From NCBI RefSeq assembly GCF_023516435.1, contig NZ_CP097332.1, positions 2,046,001 to 2,110,000 of the forward strand: a stretch of DNA of 64,000 nt, read 5' to 3'. How positions within the stretch are numbered: the first letter of the stretch is position 1; each line of letters opens with the position of its first letter. Positions 8,627 to 17,745 of the stretch are shown one piece after another. Origin of the DNA: Jatrophihabitans telluris. GTDB taxonomy: Bacteria; Actinomycetota; Actinomycetes; Mycobacteriales; Jatrophihabitantaceae. Both the position numbers and the translations under genes were made by a program. Under the pieces are notes generated by a model. That model did not search any database. It had not been told where the DNA came from and saw nothing but the letters and a program-made list of their open reading frames with translations.

Positions 8627-9511
8627 TCAGCCGGCCAGTTGCGCCAGCACGGTCTCACGGATCCGGCTGGCATCCTCGGCGTACTTCAGGACGGCCCCGA
8701 GCGTGATCGCCGCCCGCTCAGGATCCAGCGTCCGGGCCCCGAGCAGATGCAACGCATGGGTCCAGTCCAGGGACTCGGCGACTCCTGGAGGTTTGAGCAG
8801 ATCCAGCTCACGCATGCGAGCGACCGCCGCCGCCACCTCGCTCGTCAGCTGCTCACTGGCTTCGGGTAGGCGGCGCCGCAGAATCGCCACCTCCTGCTCG
8901 AAACGTGGATGCGCCAGCCAGTGATACAGGCACCGGCGTTTGAGCGCGTCGTGGACCTCCCGGGTCCGGTTCGAGGTCAGCACGACCAGCGGCGGCTCCT
9001 CGGCCACGATCGTGCCGATCTCGGGAATGGTCACCGAGTGCTCGGCCAGTACCTCCAACAGGAACGCCTCGAACTCGTCGTCGGCGCGGTCGATCTCGTC
9101 GATCAGCAGTACGCACCCGGGCTCCTCGATCGCCTGCAGGATCGGGCGCGCGAGCAGGAACCGCCGGTCGTAGAGGGAGCGTTCGAGGTCCTGCGGATCG
9201 CTGATGCCGCCGGCCTCGGCAGCCCGCAGGTGCAGGATCTGGCGCGGGAAGTCCCAGTCGTACAAGGCCTGGGAGACGTCGATGCCCTCATAGCACTGCA
9301 GCCGGATCAGCCGCCGGTTCAGCGTGGCGGCGAGTGCTGCGGCCAGACTCGTCTTGCCCACGCCCGCATCGCCTTCGAGGAACAGCGGCCGATGCATCCG
9401 CAGCGCCAGGTACGCGGCAGTGGCCAGCCCGTCGTCGGCGAGGTAGTCGTGGGCATCGAGCCCGGCACGCAGCGTGGCCGGGTCGATCACCTCAGGCGAC
9501 ACAAGATCCAT
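8627..9511 (-). CDS. coxD: CoxD-like MoxR AAA+ ATPase
   Basis: A 294-residue MoxR-class AAA+ ATPase read from ATG 9511 (MDLVSPEVIDP). Walker A is GDAGVGKT at residues 47-54. Walker B is CVLLIDEIDRAD, and sensor-like LTSNRTREVHDALKRRCLYHWL includes the arginine finger region. CoxD is a chaperone-like ATPase needed to convert apo-CODH to the active enzyme; it works together with the vWA protein CoxE next to it. It is the first gene of the cox transcript. The frame extends upstream to 9577, but that extension would run almost to the start of the divergent acyltransferase and lacks the family pattern. Confidence 0.9.
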   Translation of the reverse strand: MDLVSPEVIDPATLRAGLDAHDYLADDGLATAAYLALRMHRPLFLEGDAGVGKTSLAAALAATLNRRLIRLQCYEGIDVSQALYDWDFPRQILHLRAAEAGGISDPQDLERSLYDRRFLLARPILQAIEEPGCVLLIDEIDRADDEFEAFLLEVLAEHSVTIPEIGTIVAEEPPLVVLTSNRTREVHDALKRRCLYHWLAHPRFEQEVAILRRRLPEASEQLTSEVAAAVARMRELDLLKPPGVAESLDWTHALHLLGARTLDPERAAITLGAVLKYAEDASRIRETVLAQLAG

Positions 9512-9597
9512 CGCATCAGCATGACCGGTGCCTCGGTTGCACGCCACCGACACACGGGGGAGGGCCGCGTCCATCACGAAGCCGTACGGTATGCGCC

Positions 9598-10377
9598 ATG
9601 GAACCGGTCTATTCCTCCGTCGTCAGCATTGCTCGCGCCGTCTTCGCGATCGAGGGCCTGAAGTTCACGATCCACGGCGCCGAGAACGTTCCGAGGAGCG
9701 GCGGTGCGGTCATGGCGATCAACCACACCGGCTACATGGACTTCACCTATGCCGGACTCGCGGCACGTCCCTCGGGACGGCTGGTGCGGTTCATGGCCAA
9801 GGACGAGGTGTTCCGGCACCGGATCTCCGGCCCGCTGATGCGCGGCATGCACCACATCCCCGTGGACCGCAACGCGGGCGCGAGCTCGTTCCGGGAGGCG
9901 GTCACCGTACTCAAGGCCGGGGAGATCGTCGGCGTGTTCCCCGAGGCCACGATCTCCCGCTCGTTCGAGCTCAAGGAGTTCAAGTCCGGAACGGTGCGGA
10001 TGGCGGCGTTGGCCGGCGTGCCGATCCTGCCGACCGTGATCTGGGGATCTCAGCGGGTGTGGACCAAAGACCACCCCAAGCGTCTCGGACGCAGCAACAT
10101 TCCGATCATCCTCAGTGTGGGGGAGCCGATCACGGTCGGCCGTCGCGACGACGCGGAGCTGGCCACCAAGCAGCTGATCACCCGGATGACCGAGCTCCTG
10201 CACGCTGCGCAGGCGGAGTATCCGCCGCTCACGGGCGAGGAGCTGAAGTTCCTGCCGGCCCGACTGGGGGGAACCGCGCCGACTCCTCAGGAGGCCGAGG
10301 TACTCGATGCCGCCGAGGCGGCGGCCCGCGCAGCCCGTAGGGCCGCCCGCGAGAACGGTACGTCCACCGGAGCCTAG
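9598..10377 (+). CDS. PlsC-type lysophospholipid acyltransferase
   Basis: A 259-residue acyltransferase from ATG 9598. The catalytic HX4D box is His43-Asp48 (NHTGYMD), and the substrate box FPEAT with a following SFELKEFKSG region is intact (residues about 115-130). The family transfers acyl groups to the sn-2 position of lysophosphatidate or related lipids at the membrane. A long in-frame extension to 9334 overlaps the divergent coxD gene and is not credible. The Ala-rich tail after residue 225 has no clear role. It lies 101 bases ahead of an acyl-CoA ligase, so both may serve lipid metabolism. Confidence 0.9.
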   Translation: MEPVYSSVVSIARAVFAIEGLKFTIHGAENVPRSGGAVMAINHTGYMDFTYAGLAARPSGRLVRFMAKDEVFRHRISGPLMRGMHHIPVDRNAGASSFREAVTVLKAGEIVGVFPEATISRSFELKEFKSGTVRMAALAGVPILPTVIWGSQRVWTKDHPKRLGRSNIPIILSVGEPITVGRRDDAELATKQLITRMTELLHAAQAEYPPLTGEELKFLPARLGGTAPTPQEAEVLDAAEAAARAARRAARENGTSTGA

Positions 10378-10478
10378 GCCGACGGGGCATCGGCCGGTGG
10401 GATGGTCCTCATCCTTTGCTGGGCGGTTACCGGCGGGTACGGTCGGGCGCAGCCTCGACCACCCTCCGGAGGACCGCG

Positions 10479-12140
10479 TTGACCAGCACCACGACCATCG
10501 CCAGCACGATGCAGGACGACTTCCAGCTGACCATTCCGGCGATCCTGCGGCACGGCTCGACGGTCAACGGCCGCAGCGAGTGCGTGACCTGGCTCGGTAA
10601 CCGCGCCCGGCACACAAGCTACGCCGAGATCGCCCGCAATGCCGAGCGCTTGGCGGCGGCGCTGACGGCCCTCGGGATCGAAACCGGTGATCGGATCGGC
10701 ACGTTCTGCTGGAACAACCAGGAACACCTCGAGGCCTACTACGCGGTGCCCGGTATGGGCGCCGTCCTGCACACGCTCAACATCCGGTTGCCTGTCGCGC
10801 AGGTCGCTCACGTCGTCAACCACGCCGAGGACCGGATGGTCATCGTCGACGGCACGCTGCTCCCGCTGTTCGCCCAGGCGGTGCCCGAACTCACCACGGT
10901 CGAGGCCGTCATCGTGGTCGGCGCGGGCGACGTCTCTGTGCTCGGAGCGATGCGGGTGCTGCATTACGACGAACTGCTCGCCGGACAGGAGCCCGGGTTC
11001 GACTGGCCCAGTGTGGACGAGAAATCACCGGCGCTGATCTGCTACACCTCCGGGACGACCGGCGACCCCAAGGGCGTCGTCTATTCGCACCGATCCACCT
11101 TCCTGCACGCGCTCTCCGGTCAGGCGGCCACGCTGACCGGAGCGACCGACGCCGACCGGATCCTCACTTTCGTGCCGATGTTTCACGTCAACGCCTGGGG
11201 TATCCCGTACGGCGCGTTCATGTCGGGTGCGACCTTGCACATGCCCGGACCTTTCATGACGCCGGAGCCGATCTGCGCCTTCGTGCGGGCCGAACGGTCG
11301 ACCCTGGCCGCCGCGGTCCCGACGATCTGGCAGGGCATCCTGCAGTACGGCCAGCAGCACGACATCGACCTGTCCTCGCTGCGTATGGGCACCTCCGGTG
11401 GTGCGGCCGCCCCGCGATCGTTGCTCGAGACGTTCGAGAATCGCTACGGTCTGCGGATCATCCAGGGCTGGGGCATGACCGAGACCTCTCCGGTCGGCGG
11501 CATGGCTCACCCGCCGGCCGGCGTCGAGCTCGGAACGGCCGAGGAGATGGACTGGCGGACCAAATCCGGCCGGGTCACCGCCGGCGTCGAGATGCGCATC
11601 ACCGACGACAGCGGCGCTGAGCTGCCCTGGGACGGTCGTTCCGTGGGTGAGATCGAGGTGCGCGGCCCATGGATCACCGGGGCCTACCACCGCGACCCGG
11701 CACCGGGAAAGTTCCACGACGGCTGGCTTCGGACCGGGGACATCGGCACCATCGACGATCGCGGTTACTTCCAGATCACCGATCGTTCCAAGGACGTCAT
11801 CAAGTCCGGAGGCGAATGGATCTCCTCGGTGGAACTGGAGAATCTGCTGGCCGGCAGCCCCGACGTCCTCGAAGCCGCCGTCATCGGCATTCCCGACCAG
11901 AAGTGGTCCGAGCGTCCGCTGGCCTGCGTAGTGCTCGCAGAGTCCGCCGTTTCCGACGCGGCGACGATCTCGGCCGCCCTCGCCGAGTACCTCGTAGGCA
12001 AGGTGGCCCGCTGGCAGGTACCGGAGAACTGGGCGTTCATCGGCGAAGTCCCCAAGACGACCGTCGGAAAGTACGACAAGAAGGTACTGCGGGCCAGGTA
12101 CTCAGCCGGCGAGCTGGACGTCCTGCGACTTCGCGACTGA
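10479..12140 (+). CDS. Long-chain acyl-CoA ligase (FadD-like)
   Basis: A 553-residue ANL-superfamily ligase. It activates a fatty acid with ATP to an acyl-adenylate and then the CoA thioester. Motifs are ICYTSGTTGDPKG (P-loop-like A3), GWGMTETSP (A5), GWLRTGDIG (A7) and DRSKDVIKSGGEWIS (A8), with the catalytic lysine in TVGKYDKK near the end. I choose TTG 10479 because GGAGG lies 6 bases before it and the resulting N-terminus (...STMQDDFQLTIPAILRHG) matches family members. The ATG at 10509 (MQDDFQ) is the alternative. Acyl chain preference cannot be read from the sequence. Confidence 0.9.
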   Translation: MTSTTTIASTMQDDFQLTIPAILRHGSTVNGRSECVTWLGNRARHTSYAEIARNAERLAAALTALGIETGDRIGTFCWNNQEHLEAYYAVPGMGAVLHTLNIRLPVAQVAHVVNHAEDRMVIVDGTLLPLFAQAVPELTTVEAVIVVGAGDVSVLGAMRVLHYDELLAGQEPGFDWPSVDEKSPALICYTSGTTGDPKGVVYSHRSTFLHALSGQAATLTGATDADRILTFVPMFHVNAWGIPYGAFMSGATLHMPGPFMTPEPICAFVRAERSTLAAAVPTIWQGILQYGQQHDIDLSSLRMGTSGGAAAPRSLLETFENRYGLRIIQGWGMTETSPVGGMAHPPAGVELGTAEEMDWRTKSGRVTAGVEMRITDDSGAELPWDGRSVGEIEVRGPWITGAYHRDPAPGKFHDGWLRTGDIGTIDDRGYFQITDRSKDVIKSGGEWISSVELENLLAGSPDVLEAAVIGIPDQKWSERPLACVVLAESAVSDAATISAALAEYLVGKVARWQVPENWAFIGEVPKTTVGKYDKKVLRARYSAGELDVLRLRD

Positions 12141-12205
12141 CGCCTCGGCCACATTCTGCCCGGGCCGTCGCGACACGAGTCGTCCGCGCCGGACACAATG
12201 GCCGC

Positions 12206-13150
12206 ATGCCCGATCGCCCGACCTCGTCCGCAGGCCAGACGCCCACCGTGCCGCCCCGCTGGTTCACCGAGGCGATCGCGAAGGCCGCCGAAGTCTGTTC
12301 GATCGAGGTCGACGGCGTGCCCATCAACTACCGCGCCTGGGGACGTCCCGCCGCCGAAGGCGTGCTGCTCATCCACGGTGGTGCCGCCCATGCCCGCTGG
12401 TGGGATCACATCGCGCCACTACTGACCTCCGGGCGCCGCGTACTGGCCGTCGACCTGTCCGGCCATGGCGACAGCGGGCGCCGGGACAGCTACTCGTTGC
12501 CCGCCTGGGCCGACGAGGCGATGGCGGTGGCCCGCGCCGGTGGCATCAGCGCAGCGCCGGTGATCGTGGGTCACAGCATGGGCGGCTTCGTCGCCCTCAC
12601 CGCCGCCCGGCTCTACGGGTCGGCGATCGAAGGAGTCATGACCATCGACTCACCGGTTCGGGAGCTGACGCCTGAGGAGCAGGCTGCGCGAAGGGGCGTG
12701 TTCCGCCGGCTGAAGGTTCATCCGAGCAAGGCCGAGGTCATCGCCCGCTGGCGCCCGGTGCCCGAGCAGGATGTGGTTCTGCCCTACATCGCCGCACATA
12801 TCGCCGAACACTCCGTCCGGCCGCTGGAGGACGGGTGGAGCTGGAAGTTCGACCCGGCGATCTTCACGCGCGGAAGCGGGATGTCTCCGGGGCTGCTGAC
12901 CAGGCTCGAATGCCGGGTCGCGGTCTTCCGCAGCGAGTACGGACTGCTGTCCTCGGCCATGACGGATGTGATGTATGACCGGTTGGGACGGCTGGCGGCC
13001 ACCATCGAGTTCCCGGCCGCTGGACACGCGGTGATGCTCGACCAACCGTTGGCGCTCGTGACCGCGATCCGCACTCTGCTGGCGGACTGGGAACATTCGG
13101 TGTCGTTGTCCGAGGCGGGTCCGGCCCCGGCTGACAGCGCAGGCCGGTGA
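12206..13150 (+). CDS. Alpha/beta hydrolase
   Basis: A 314-residue alpha/beta-fold hydrolase starting at ATG 12206. The oxyanion HG motif is His57 in LLIHGGAAHARWW, the nucleophile elbow is GHSMGG with Ser124, and the catalytic His lies in AAGHAVMLDQP near residue 272. VDLSGHGDSG is the usual strand-loop before the elbow. The substrate is unknown; the pattern fits esterases and epoxide- or haloalkane-type hydrolases alike. It follows the acyl-CoA ligase by 65 bases and overlaps the next small gene (GTGA), so a shared transcript is likely. Confidence 0.88.
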   Translation: MPDRPTSSAGQTPTVPPRWFTEAIAKAAEVCSIEVDGVPINYRAWGRPAAEGVLLIHGGAAHARWWDHIAPLLTSGRRVLAVDLSGHGDSGRRDSYSLPAWADEAMAVARAGGISAAPVIVGHSMGGFVALTAARLYGSAIEGVMTIDSPVRELTPEEQAARRGVFRRLKVHPSKAEVIARWRPVPEQDVVLPYIAAHIAEHSVRPLEDGWSWKFDPAIFTRGSGMSPGLLTRLECRVAVFRSEYGLLSSAMTDVMYDRLGRLAATIEFPAAGHAVMLDQPLALVTAIRTLLADWEHSVSLSEAGPAPADSAGR

Positions 13151-13611
13151 ACAGTTCGCCCCAGCGGATTCTGGCGCGGCTGGCCGAGGCCGTGCGCGCC
13201 GCTCACGATCAGGACGCGACCGCGTTCGCAGCGGCCGTCACCGAGTTGGAATCCCTCGACCTGGAACGGGTTTCCCTGGCTCTGGCCGAGTCGCTGCGGC
13301 AGGCCCTGGAGGAACTGCATCCCGATGGACTGGCCGGCGATGATGTCCGCGAGGCGCTCGAACACTGCGTGCGGTCGGTCTCGGCGTGGTGGCCGCAGCT
13401 CGCCGTCGAAGCGCTCATCGCCACGTACACCGCCGCACTCGGCATGTCCGATCCCGAGTCCGAACAGGCCGGGTCCTCGCGGCTGGTCCTGGTGACGGCG
13501 GGGTTGCTGGCCCTCGCCGACCTGCTCAGCGACCGGGCCGCACTCGCCCCCGGCTATCTGCAGGCGGGCCTGGCCGAGATCGAGCGGGCCGAAACGATGG
13601 AAATGCCCTAG
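13147..13611 (+). CDS. Hypothetical helical protein
   Basis: A 154-residue protein with no family I recognise. The GTG start overlaps the hydrolase stop by 4 bases, which argues for real, coupled translation. It is Ala/Leu/Glu-rich and predicted all-helical, with no signal peptide. The first half (RLAEAVRAAHDQDATAFAAAVTEL) looks amphipathic; the segment LVLVTAGLLALADLLSDRAAL is hydrophobic but probably a buried helix. A paired Trp and Pro (VSAWWPQLAVEALIATY) is the only distinctive block. Function unknown; it may assist the hydrolase. Convergent with the HD gene, whose stop it overlaps by 4 bases. Confidence 0.65.
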   Translation: MNSSPQRILARLAEAVRAAHDQDATAFAAAVTELESLDLERVSLALAESLRQALEELHPDGLAGDDVREALEHCVRSVSAWWPQLAVEALIATYTAALGMSDPESEQAGSSRLVLVTAGLLALADLLSDRAALAPGYLQAGLAEIERAETMEMP

Positions 13612-14249
13612 GGCTGCAGGTCGTCCAGTTCGCGCCGGACGTTGGCGCGAGCGGACTGCTCCCAGCGTCGGAAAGCCACCGGGGTCCGGTACAACCGCTC
13701 ATGAGCGAGCAGTCCCTGCAGGACGGCCGCCCGGCCCTGTCGCCATTGCTGATCGCTCACGTGGGCGTACTCGCGGCGCACCGCCGTCCGGTAGCGCTCG
13801 TAGTCCGGCTCCTCGGCCGCGAGGACGGCCAGGTCGGCGTCCATCAAGATCAACGCGACCGTATCCAGCGGGTCCGGATCGTGATCGGTAGTCGCCAGGA
13901 TGAGGTCACCGACGCGCGCCACCGAGCCGGCACCGACACCGGCGATTCGCAGTGCCGCGCGCGCCCACTCGGCGCTGGCGGCCTCGTCCGCGCCGGGGCG
14001 CCCGTCGTAGACCACGTCGTGCCCGCACGCGGCCAGCACGAGTTCGGCACCGGAGTCGGGCCCGATCCCGGTCTGGTGGGCCAGGTCCAGTACGTCGCGC
14101 AGCACCTGCTCGATGTGCGCGAGTCCGTGATAGTGGCGATCAGCCTCCCGGTACCGGTCGGTCAGCTCGCGCGCCGATCTGGTCGCGACGAGGCGGTCAC
14201 CGTCGAGGGCAACGATGGCGTCCACCCACGCCTGCTCAACAGCCTTCAT
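13608..14249 (-). CDS. HD-superfamily phosphohydrolase-like protein
   Basis: A 213-residue protein read from ATG 14249 (MKAVEQAWVDAIVAL). It has the HD-type metal ligands in RHYHGLAHIEQVL and AACGHDVVYDG, with a later Asp in LILMDADLAVLAAEEPDYERYRTAVRREY. The layout matches the predicted metal-dependent HD phosphohydrolases of COG4339, which are small stand-alone proteins of about 200 residues with unknown substrate. A longer frame to 14378 overlaps the upstream gene and was rejected. It sits between two unrelated genes, and its stop overlaps the convergent hypothetical gene by 4 bases. Confidence 0.82.
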   Translation of the reverse strand: MKAVEQAWVDAIVALDGDRLVATRSARELTDRYREADRHYHGLAHIEQVLRDVLDLAHQTGIGPDSGAELVLAACGHDVVYDGRPGADEAASAEWARAALRIAGVGAGSVARVGDLILATTDHDPDPLDTVALILMDADLAVLAAEEPDYERYRTAVRREYAHVSDQQWRQGRAAVLQGLLAHERLYRTPVAFRRWEQSARANVRRELDDLQP

Positions 14250-14293
14250 GCGGAGATTGTGCCCTGGCTGGTGGCGTGACGAACGGCGCGGGC

Positions 14294-15700
14294 TCAGTCC
14301 TCCTCGGGTCGCCGGTAGCCGAAGAACGAACGCTTCTTGATCAGCGCGGCGACCTCGCCGGGCACCATCGACTCCCACAGCGTGTCACCGGAGGCGATCC
14401 GTTTGAGCACGTCTCGGCTCAAGATCGGCAGGTACTCGGGCTTGTAGTTGTCCAGCGCCACGAAGCTGCCGCGGCCGGAGAGGTAGTCGTAGAGCGGCTG
14501 AAGCTCGGGGCTGACCCGCACGTTGTCGATGTCGACGACGGCTCCTTCGCGCAGCATCGGGTAGACGAAGAGCTTGAGTTCGTTCTTGAACATCCGGCCG
14601 AAGCTCTCCAGGATCCCGCCGGGCAAGCGGGCATGGGTGGACTCGTCGAAGAGATCGAGCAGGCTGGGCACGCCCATGACGATCCCGATCCGTCCATCGG
14701 TGCGCCAGGAGAGGTAGGCGGCGAGCCGGTGGTACTCGACATAGTCCGAGATGAGCACCGTCATGCCGCACGCGGCGAGCAGATCGGCCCGGGCGAGGAA
14801 GTCACGGCGGTCGATGGCGGTGCCGCCGGCGAGCAGGTTGGCCATCGTCAGTTCGGTCAGCATCAGGATGTCTCGCCCGGCGACGGCGGGCTCGGCCTCG
14901 AACTTGGCCAGGGCCGACTCGAGCATGTCCAGGTTGACGACCGTCGGCGGGCGGAAGCTGCCGCGCTCGACCAGAATCGCCTTCTTGCGCAGGACTTCGC
15001 TGGGTTGGAGCACGTCACGATCGGGACTGAACATGGCGGCGCCCGACAGCCCGACCTGCACCAGCTTCAGCGCCATCAGTCGGTTGTCCACGCCGCGAAA
15101 CTCGATTCCCTTCAACTCGATCATGTCGATCTCGATGCGGCCGGTCGTCAGCCGGTCCAGCAGGCTCTCGACGAGAGCGTCGGGTTCGTGGTGCTGGAAG
15201 AACGCGCCGTGGAGCAGGTTCACCCCGACGATCCCGAGCGCTTCCTGCTGCAGGGACGCCTCGTTGTCGAGCATCCGCACGTGCAGGATGATCTGGCTGG
15301 GCTCGTCGTGAACGTGCGACTGAAACTTGACGCCCATCCAGCCGTGGCACTCGTTGCCGCCACGGTAACTTCGCGCGACGACCGTGTCGGCGAAGGCGAA
15401 GAAGGCGTTGCTGTCGCCTCGTTCGGCCTCGAGCCGGTCGAGGTTGAGCTGGAACTCCAGATCGAGCATGGCCTGCAAGCGACCCTTGGAGACGTAGCGG
15501 TCGGACTTGCCGTACACCGCGTCGCTGACTGCCATGTCGTAGGCGGAGATCGATTTGGCCACGGTGCCGGCGGCGCCGCCGGCCCGGAAGAACCACCGAG
15601 CGACTTCCTGCCCGGCGCCGATCTCGGCGATGGTGCCGTACCAGCGAGGGTCCAGGTTGATCCGCAGTGCTTTGGACAGCGTGTCGGTGCCTGGTTCCAT
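14294..15700 (-). CDS. Conserved protein of unknown function, 468 aa
   Basis: A 468-residue cytoplasmic-type protein. The ATG at 15700 has GAGGAGG 7 bases upstream, so the start is firm and an extension to 15823 is not needed. The N-terminus KALRINLDPRWYGTIAEIG followed by GAGQEVARWFF is very well conserved in a bacterial family I recall without a proven role. Other marked blocks are VMGVPSLLDLF, FVALDNYKPEYLPILSRDVLKRI, and SYRGGNECHGWMGVKFQ. There are no membrane segments or obvious catalytic motif. It is 167 bases from a divergent TetR gene that may control it. I cannot name its reaction. Confidence 0.75.
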   Translation of the reverse strand: MEPGTDTLSKALRINLDPRWYGTIAEIGAGQEVARWFFRAGGAAGTVAKSISAYDMAVSDAVYGKSDRYVSKGRLQAMLDLEFQLNLDRLEAERGDSNAFFAFADTVVARSYRGGNECHGWMGVKFQSHVHDEPSQIILHVRMLDNEASLQQEALGIVGVNLLHGAFFQHHEPDALVESLLDRLTTGRIEIDMIELKGIEFRGVDNRLMALKLVQVGLSGAAMFSPDRDVLQPSEVLRKKAILVERGSFRPPTVVNLDMLESALAKFEAEPAVAGRDILMLTELTMANLLAGGTAIDRRDFLARADLLAACGMTVLISDYVEYHRLAAYLSWRTDGRIGIVMGVPSLLDLFDESTHARLPGGILESFGRMFKNELKLFVYPMLREGAVVDIDNVRVSPELQPLYDYLSGRGSFVALDNYKPEYLPILSRDVLKRIASGDTLWESMVPGEVAALIKKRSFFGYRRPEED

Positions 15701-15867
15701 GCCTGGACCTCCTCGCACGATGCCCGTGAGCGGGCCGGGTCGGACCGCAGGCTGCGCCGACAGGCTAAACCGGCTAGGTTTCCAGCGGTAGCCCGCGCAC
15801 CAGATCCGGACCTTTCGGACCACACCGGGCGGTAGGACGAGCCGACGCGGACGGAGGGACAGCCCCG

Positions 15868-16536
15868 ATGAGCCAGACCGTGAACTCTGCCGAGCGCGAG
15901 ACGGTCGACGGTGAACCGGGTCCGGCTGTGGAGCCGATCGGCCCGCGGCGGGTCGACAAGTTCGCCCGCCGCCGAGCTGAGCTGGCCGGCGCCGCTTTGC
16001 AAACCCTGTCCGAGTTGGGCTATGCGCGCACGAGTCTGCGCGAGATCGCCCAGAACTCCGATTTCTCTCACGGTGTCCTGCACTACTACTTCGCCGACAA
16101 GGTCGATCTGATCACCGAAGGTGTCCGGCAGTACAAGGCCGACTGCGTGCAGCGATACGACGCGGTCGTCGCCGGGTCCAGGACCGCGGACGAGCTCCGC
16201 TCGAGGTTCGGCCGCGCGATGGCTGACACCCTTCGCCGCGATGCTCCGATGCACCAGCTCTGGTACGACCTGCGGACCCAGAGCTTTTTCGAGCCTTCCT
16301 TCCGTGCCGACGTCGCCGAGATCGACGCCAGCCTGCTGGCCATGATCTGGCGAATTGTCAGTCGATACTGTGAGCTGATCGAGCGCGCCGCCACGGTTGA
16401 GCCTCCGGTGGCCTACGCCCTGTTCGACGGCCTGTTCCAGCAGGCGTTGCTGCAGCGGGTGATCGGGGAGGAGGAGGTCGCCTCCCGGCTGGAAGGAAAC
16501 GTCAGGGCGCTGCTGGCCTCGCTCGTCGCCGGCTGA
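15868..16536 (+). CDS. TetR family regulator
   Basis: A 222-residue transcriptional regulator. The TetR helix-turn-helix lies at about residues 33-80 (RRRAELAGAALQTLSELGY followed by TSLREIAQNSDFSHGVLHYYFADKVDLI). The first 30 residues are a charged, probably flexible extension. The C-terminal ligand domain is specific to the regulator and the ligand is unknown. ATG 15868 is preceded by ACGGAGGGACAG. It is divergent from the 468-aa conserved gene, the likely target. The shared gap contains three CGGACC repeats (15741, 15807, 15816) and AAACC-N5-GGTTT at 15767-15781, any of which could be an operator. Confidence 0.9.
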   Translation: MSQTVNSAERETVDGEPGPAVEPIGPRRVDKFARRRAELAGAALQTLSELGYARTSLREIAQNSDFSHGVLHYYFADKVDLITEGVRQYKADCVQRYDAVVAGSRTADELRSRFGRAMADTLRRDAPMHQLWYDLRTQSFFEPSFRADVAEIDASLLAMIWRIVSRYCELIERAATVEPPVAYALFDGLFQQALLQRVIGEEEVASRLEGNVRALLASLVAG

Positions 16537-16575
16537 GCCCCTCAGCTGTGCTGCCCTCGTGCCGATCAGGGCGAG

Positions 16576-17595
16576 GTGAGTACCCCGACCCTGGGCGCGT
16601 GCCTCATCGTGGCGGATGAGACGGCCTGCCTCGAGAACGCGCTGAACTCCGTTGCCGATCACGTCGACGAGATCGTGGTCGTCCACACCGGAGTCCGCGC
16701 TGCCACGGTCGAGACGGCCGCTCGCTACGGCGCCACGATCGTCTCCGCACCATGGCAGCAGGATTTCGCCGCGGCGCGAAACCTTGCGCTGAGCTTCTGT
16801 CGTTCGGAGTGGGTGATCAGCCTCGATGCGGATGAAACCGTCGCCGCGCTGGCCGGTGGCCCGTTCGGATTGCGCAGCACGCTGGCGCAGCTCCCCGAGA
16901 CGGTGACCGCGCTCGCCGTGCCGATCGGCAACTCAGGCGGCCCCGACGCCCGTGGGCTGGCCGGCCATCACGAACTGAAACTCTGCCGGCTCGGAGCAGT
17001 CCGGTGGAGCGGGCGCGTGCACGAGCGTCTGGTCACCGAGACCGGGAGCGAGCCGGAGTTTCGGCTGATTCCCGCCGAGGTTCTGGCCCTGGTGCATCAC
17101 GGCTACCCCGACGAAGAAACGGTACGAGCCAAGGCCGCCCGCAACGCCGAACTCGCGCGGTTGCAGCTGGCCGACCTCGAAGCGGCCGGTGCCCCGCCCG
17201 CGGCGTATGCGGCCGCGTTGCTCGATCTCGGACGCAGCCTGCTGGGCAGTGGGCGCACCCCGGCGGCCATCGAGTGTTTCGAAGGCGTGCGGGCCCTGGT
17301 GCGCAACGGAGGGTGCTGGCTGTGGGCGACCGACTTCCTGGCCCGGATCGCGCTGGGCCAACATCGATTGGACGCGGCCGCCGGTTTGATTCGCCAACTG
17401 TCCAGCCGCGGTGCGGACACCGAGTACTGCGACTTCCTGCGCGCTCAAGTACTGGCCGAGCGCGGGGAACTGCAGGCCGCGGCGAGCGTCGCAGCGGGCA
17501 TCTCGCGGCTCACCGACGTCGGAGGCAACGTGCTTGCCTCGCAAGCCTTGGACGCTCTCCGGGCCGAACTTGCCCAGGCGCTGCACGCGGCATAG
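16576..17595 (+). CDS. Family 2 glycosyltransferase with helical tail
   Basis: A 339-residue protein starting at GTG 16576. Residues 1-110 are a GT-A fold of the WaaE-like GT2 type (LGACLIVADETACLENALNSV, ADHVDEIVVVHTG, and the DxD motif in ISLDADETV). The rest is an all-helical, TPR-like region (ARLQLADLEAAGAPPAAYAAALLDLGRSLLGSG and IECFEGVRALVRNGGCW). Such GT2-TPR proteins add sugars to proteins or glycans; the acceptor is unknown. It is cytoplasmic with no membrane segment. It lies 39 bases after the TetR gene on the same strand but looks functionally independent. Confidence 0.82.
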   Translation: MSTPTLGACLIVADETACLENALNSVADHVDEIVVVHTGVRAATVETAARYGATIVSAPWQQDFAAARNLALSFCRSEWVISLDADETVAALAGGPFGLRSTLAQLPETVTALAVPIGNSGGPDARGLAGHHELKLCRLGAVRWSGRVHERLVTETGSEPEFRLIPAEVLALVHHGYPDEETVRAKAARNAELARLQLADLEAAGAPPAAYAAALLDLGRSLLGSGRTPAAIECFEGVRALVRNGGCWLWATDFLARIALGQHRLDAAAGLIRQLSSRGADTEYCDFLRAQVLAERGELQAAASVAAGISRLTDVGGNVLASQALDALRAELAQALHAA

Positions 17596-17745
17596 GAACG
17601 GGCGCGGGAGTCAGTCGGCAGGTCCGTCAGCGGAGGCCACCGACCAAGCCGCACGCGCTCCGGATGCGGGATTGGGCACAAAGTGACAGGCTGATCACGG
17701 ATCGTCAGATTCAGACAAGCGTGACACTTGGTCGGAGGTGCGGTT

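Noticed and set aside
9334-9597. N-terminal extension of the acyltransferase
   Set aside because: It overlaps the divergent coxD gene and reads as low-complexity Arg/Pro/Ser. The ATG at 9598 matches the family's usual start.
15741-15821. Three CGGACC copies in the TetR gap as a firm operator
   Set aside because: The copies are unevenly spaced and CGGACC is frequent in the surrounding GC-rich DNA, so I mention them only in the TetR entry.
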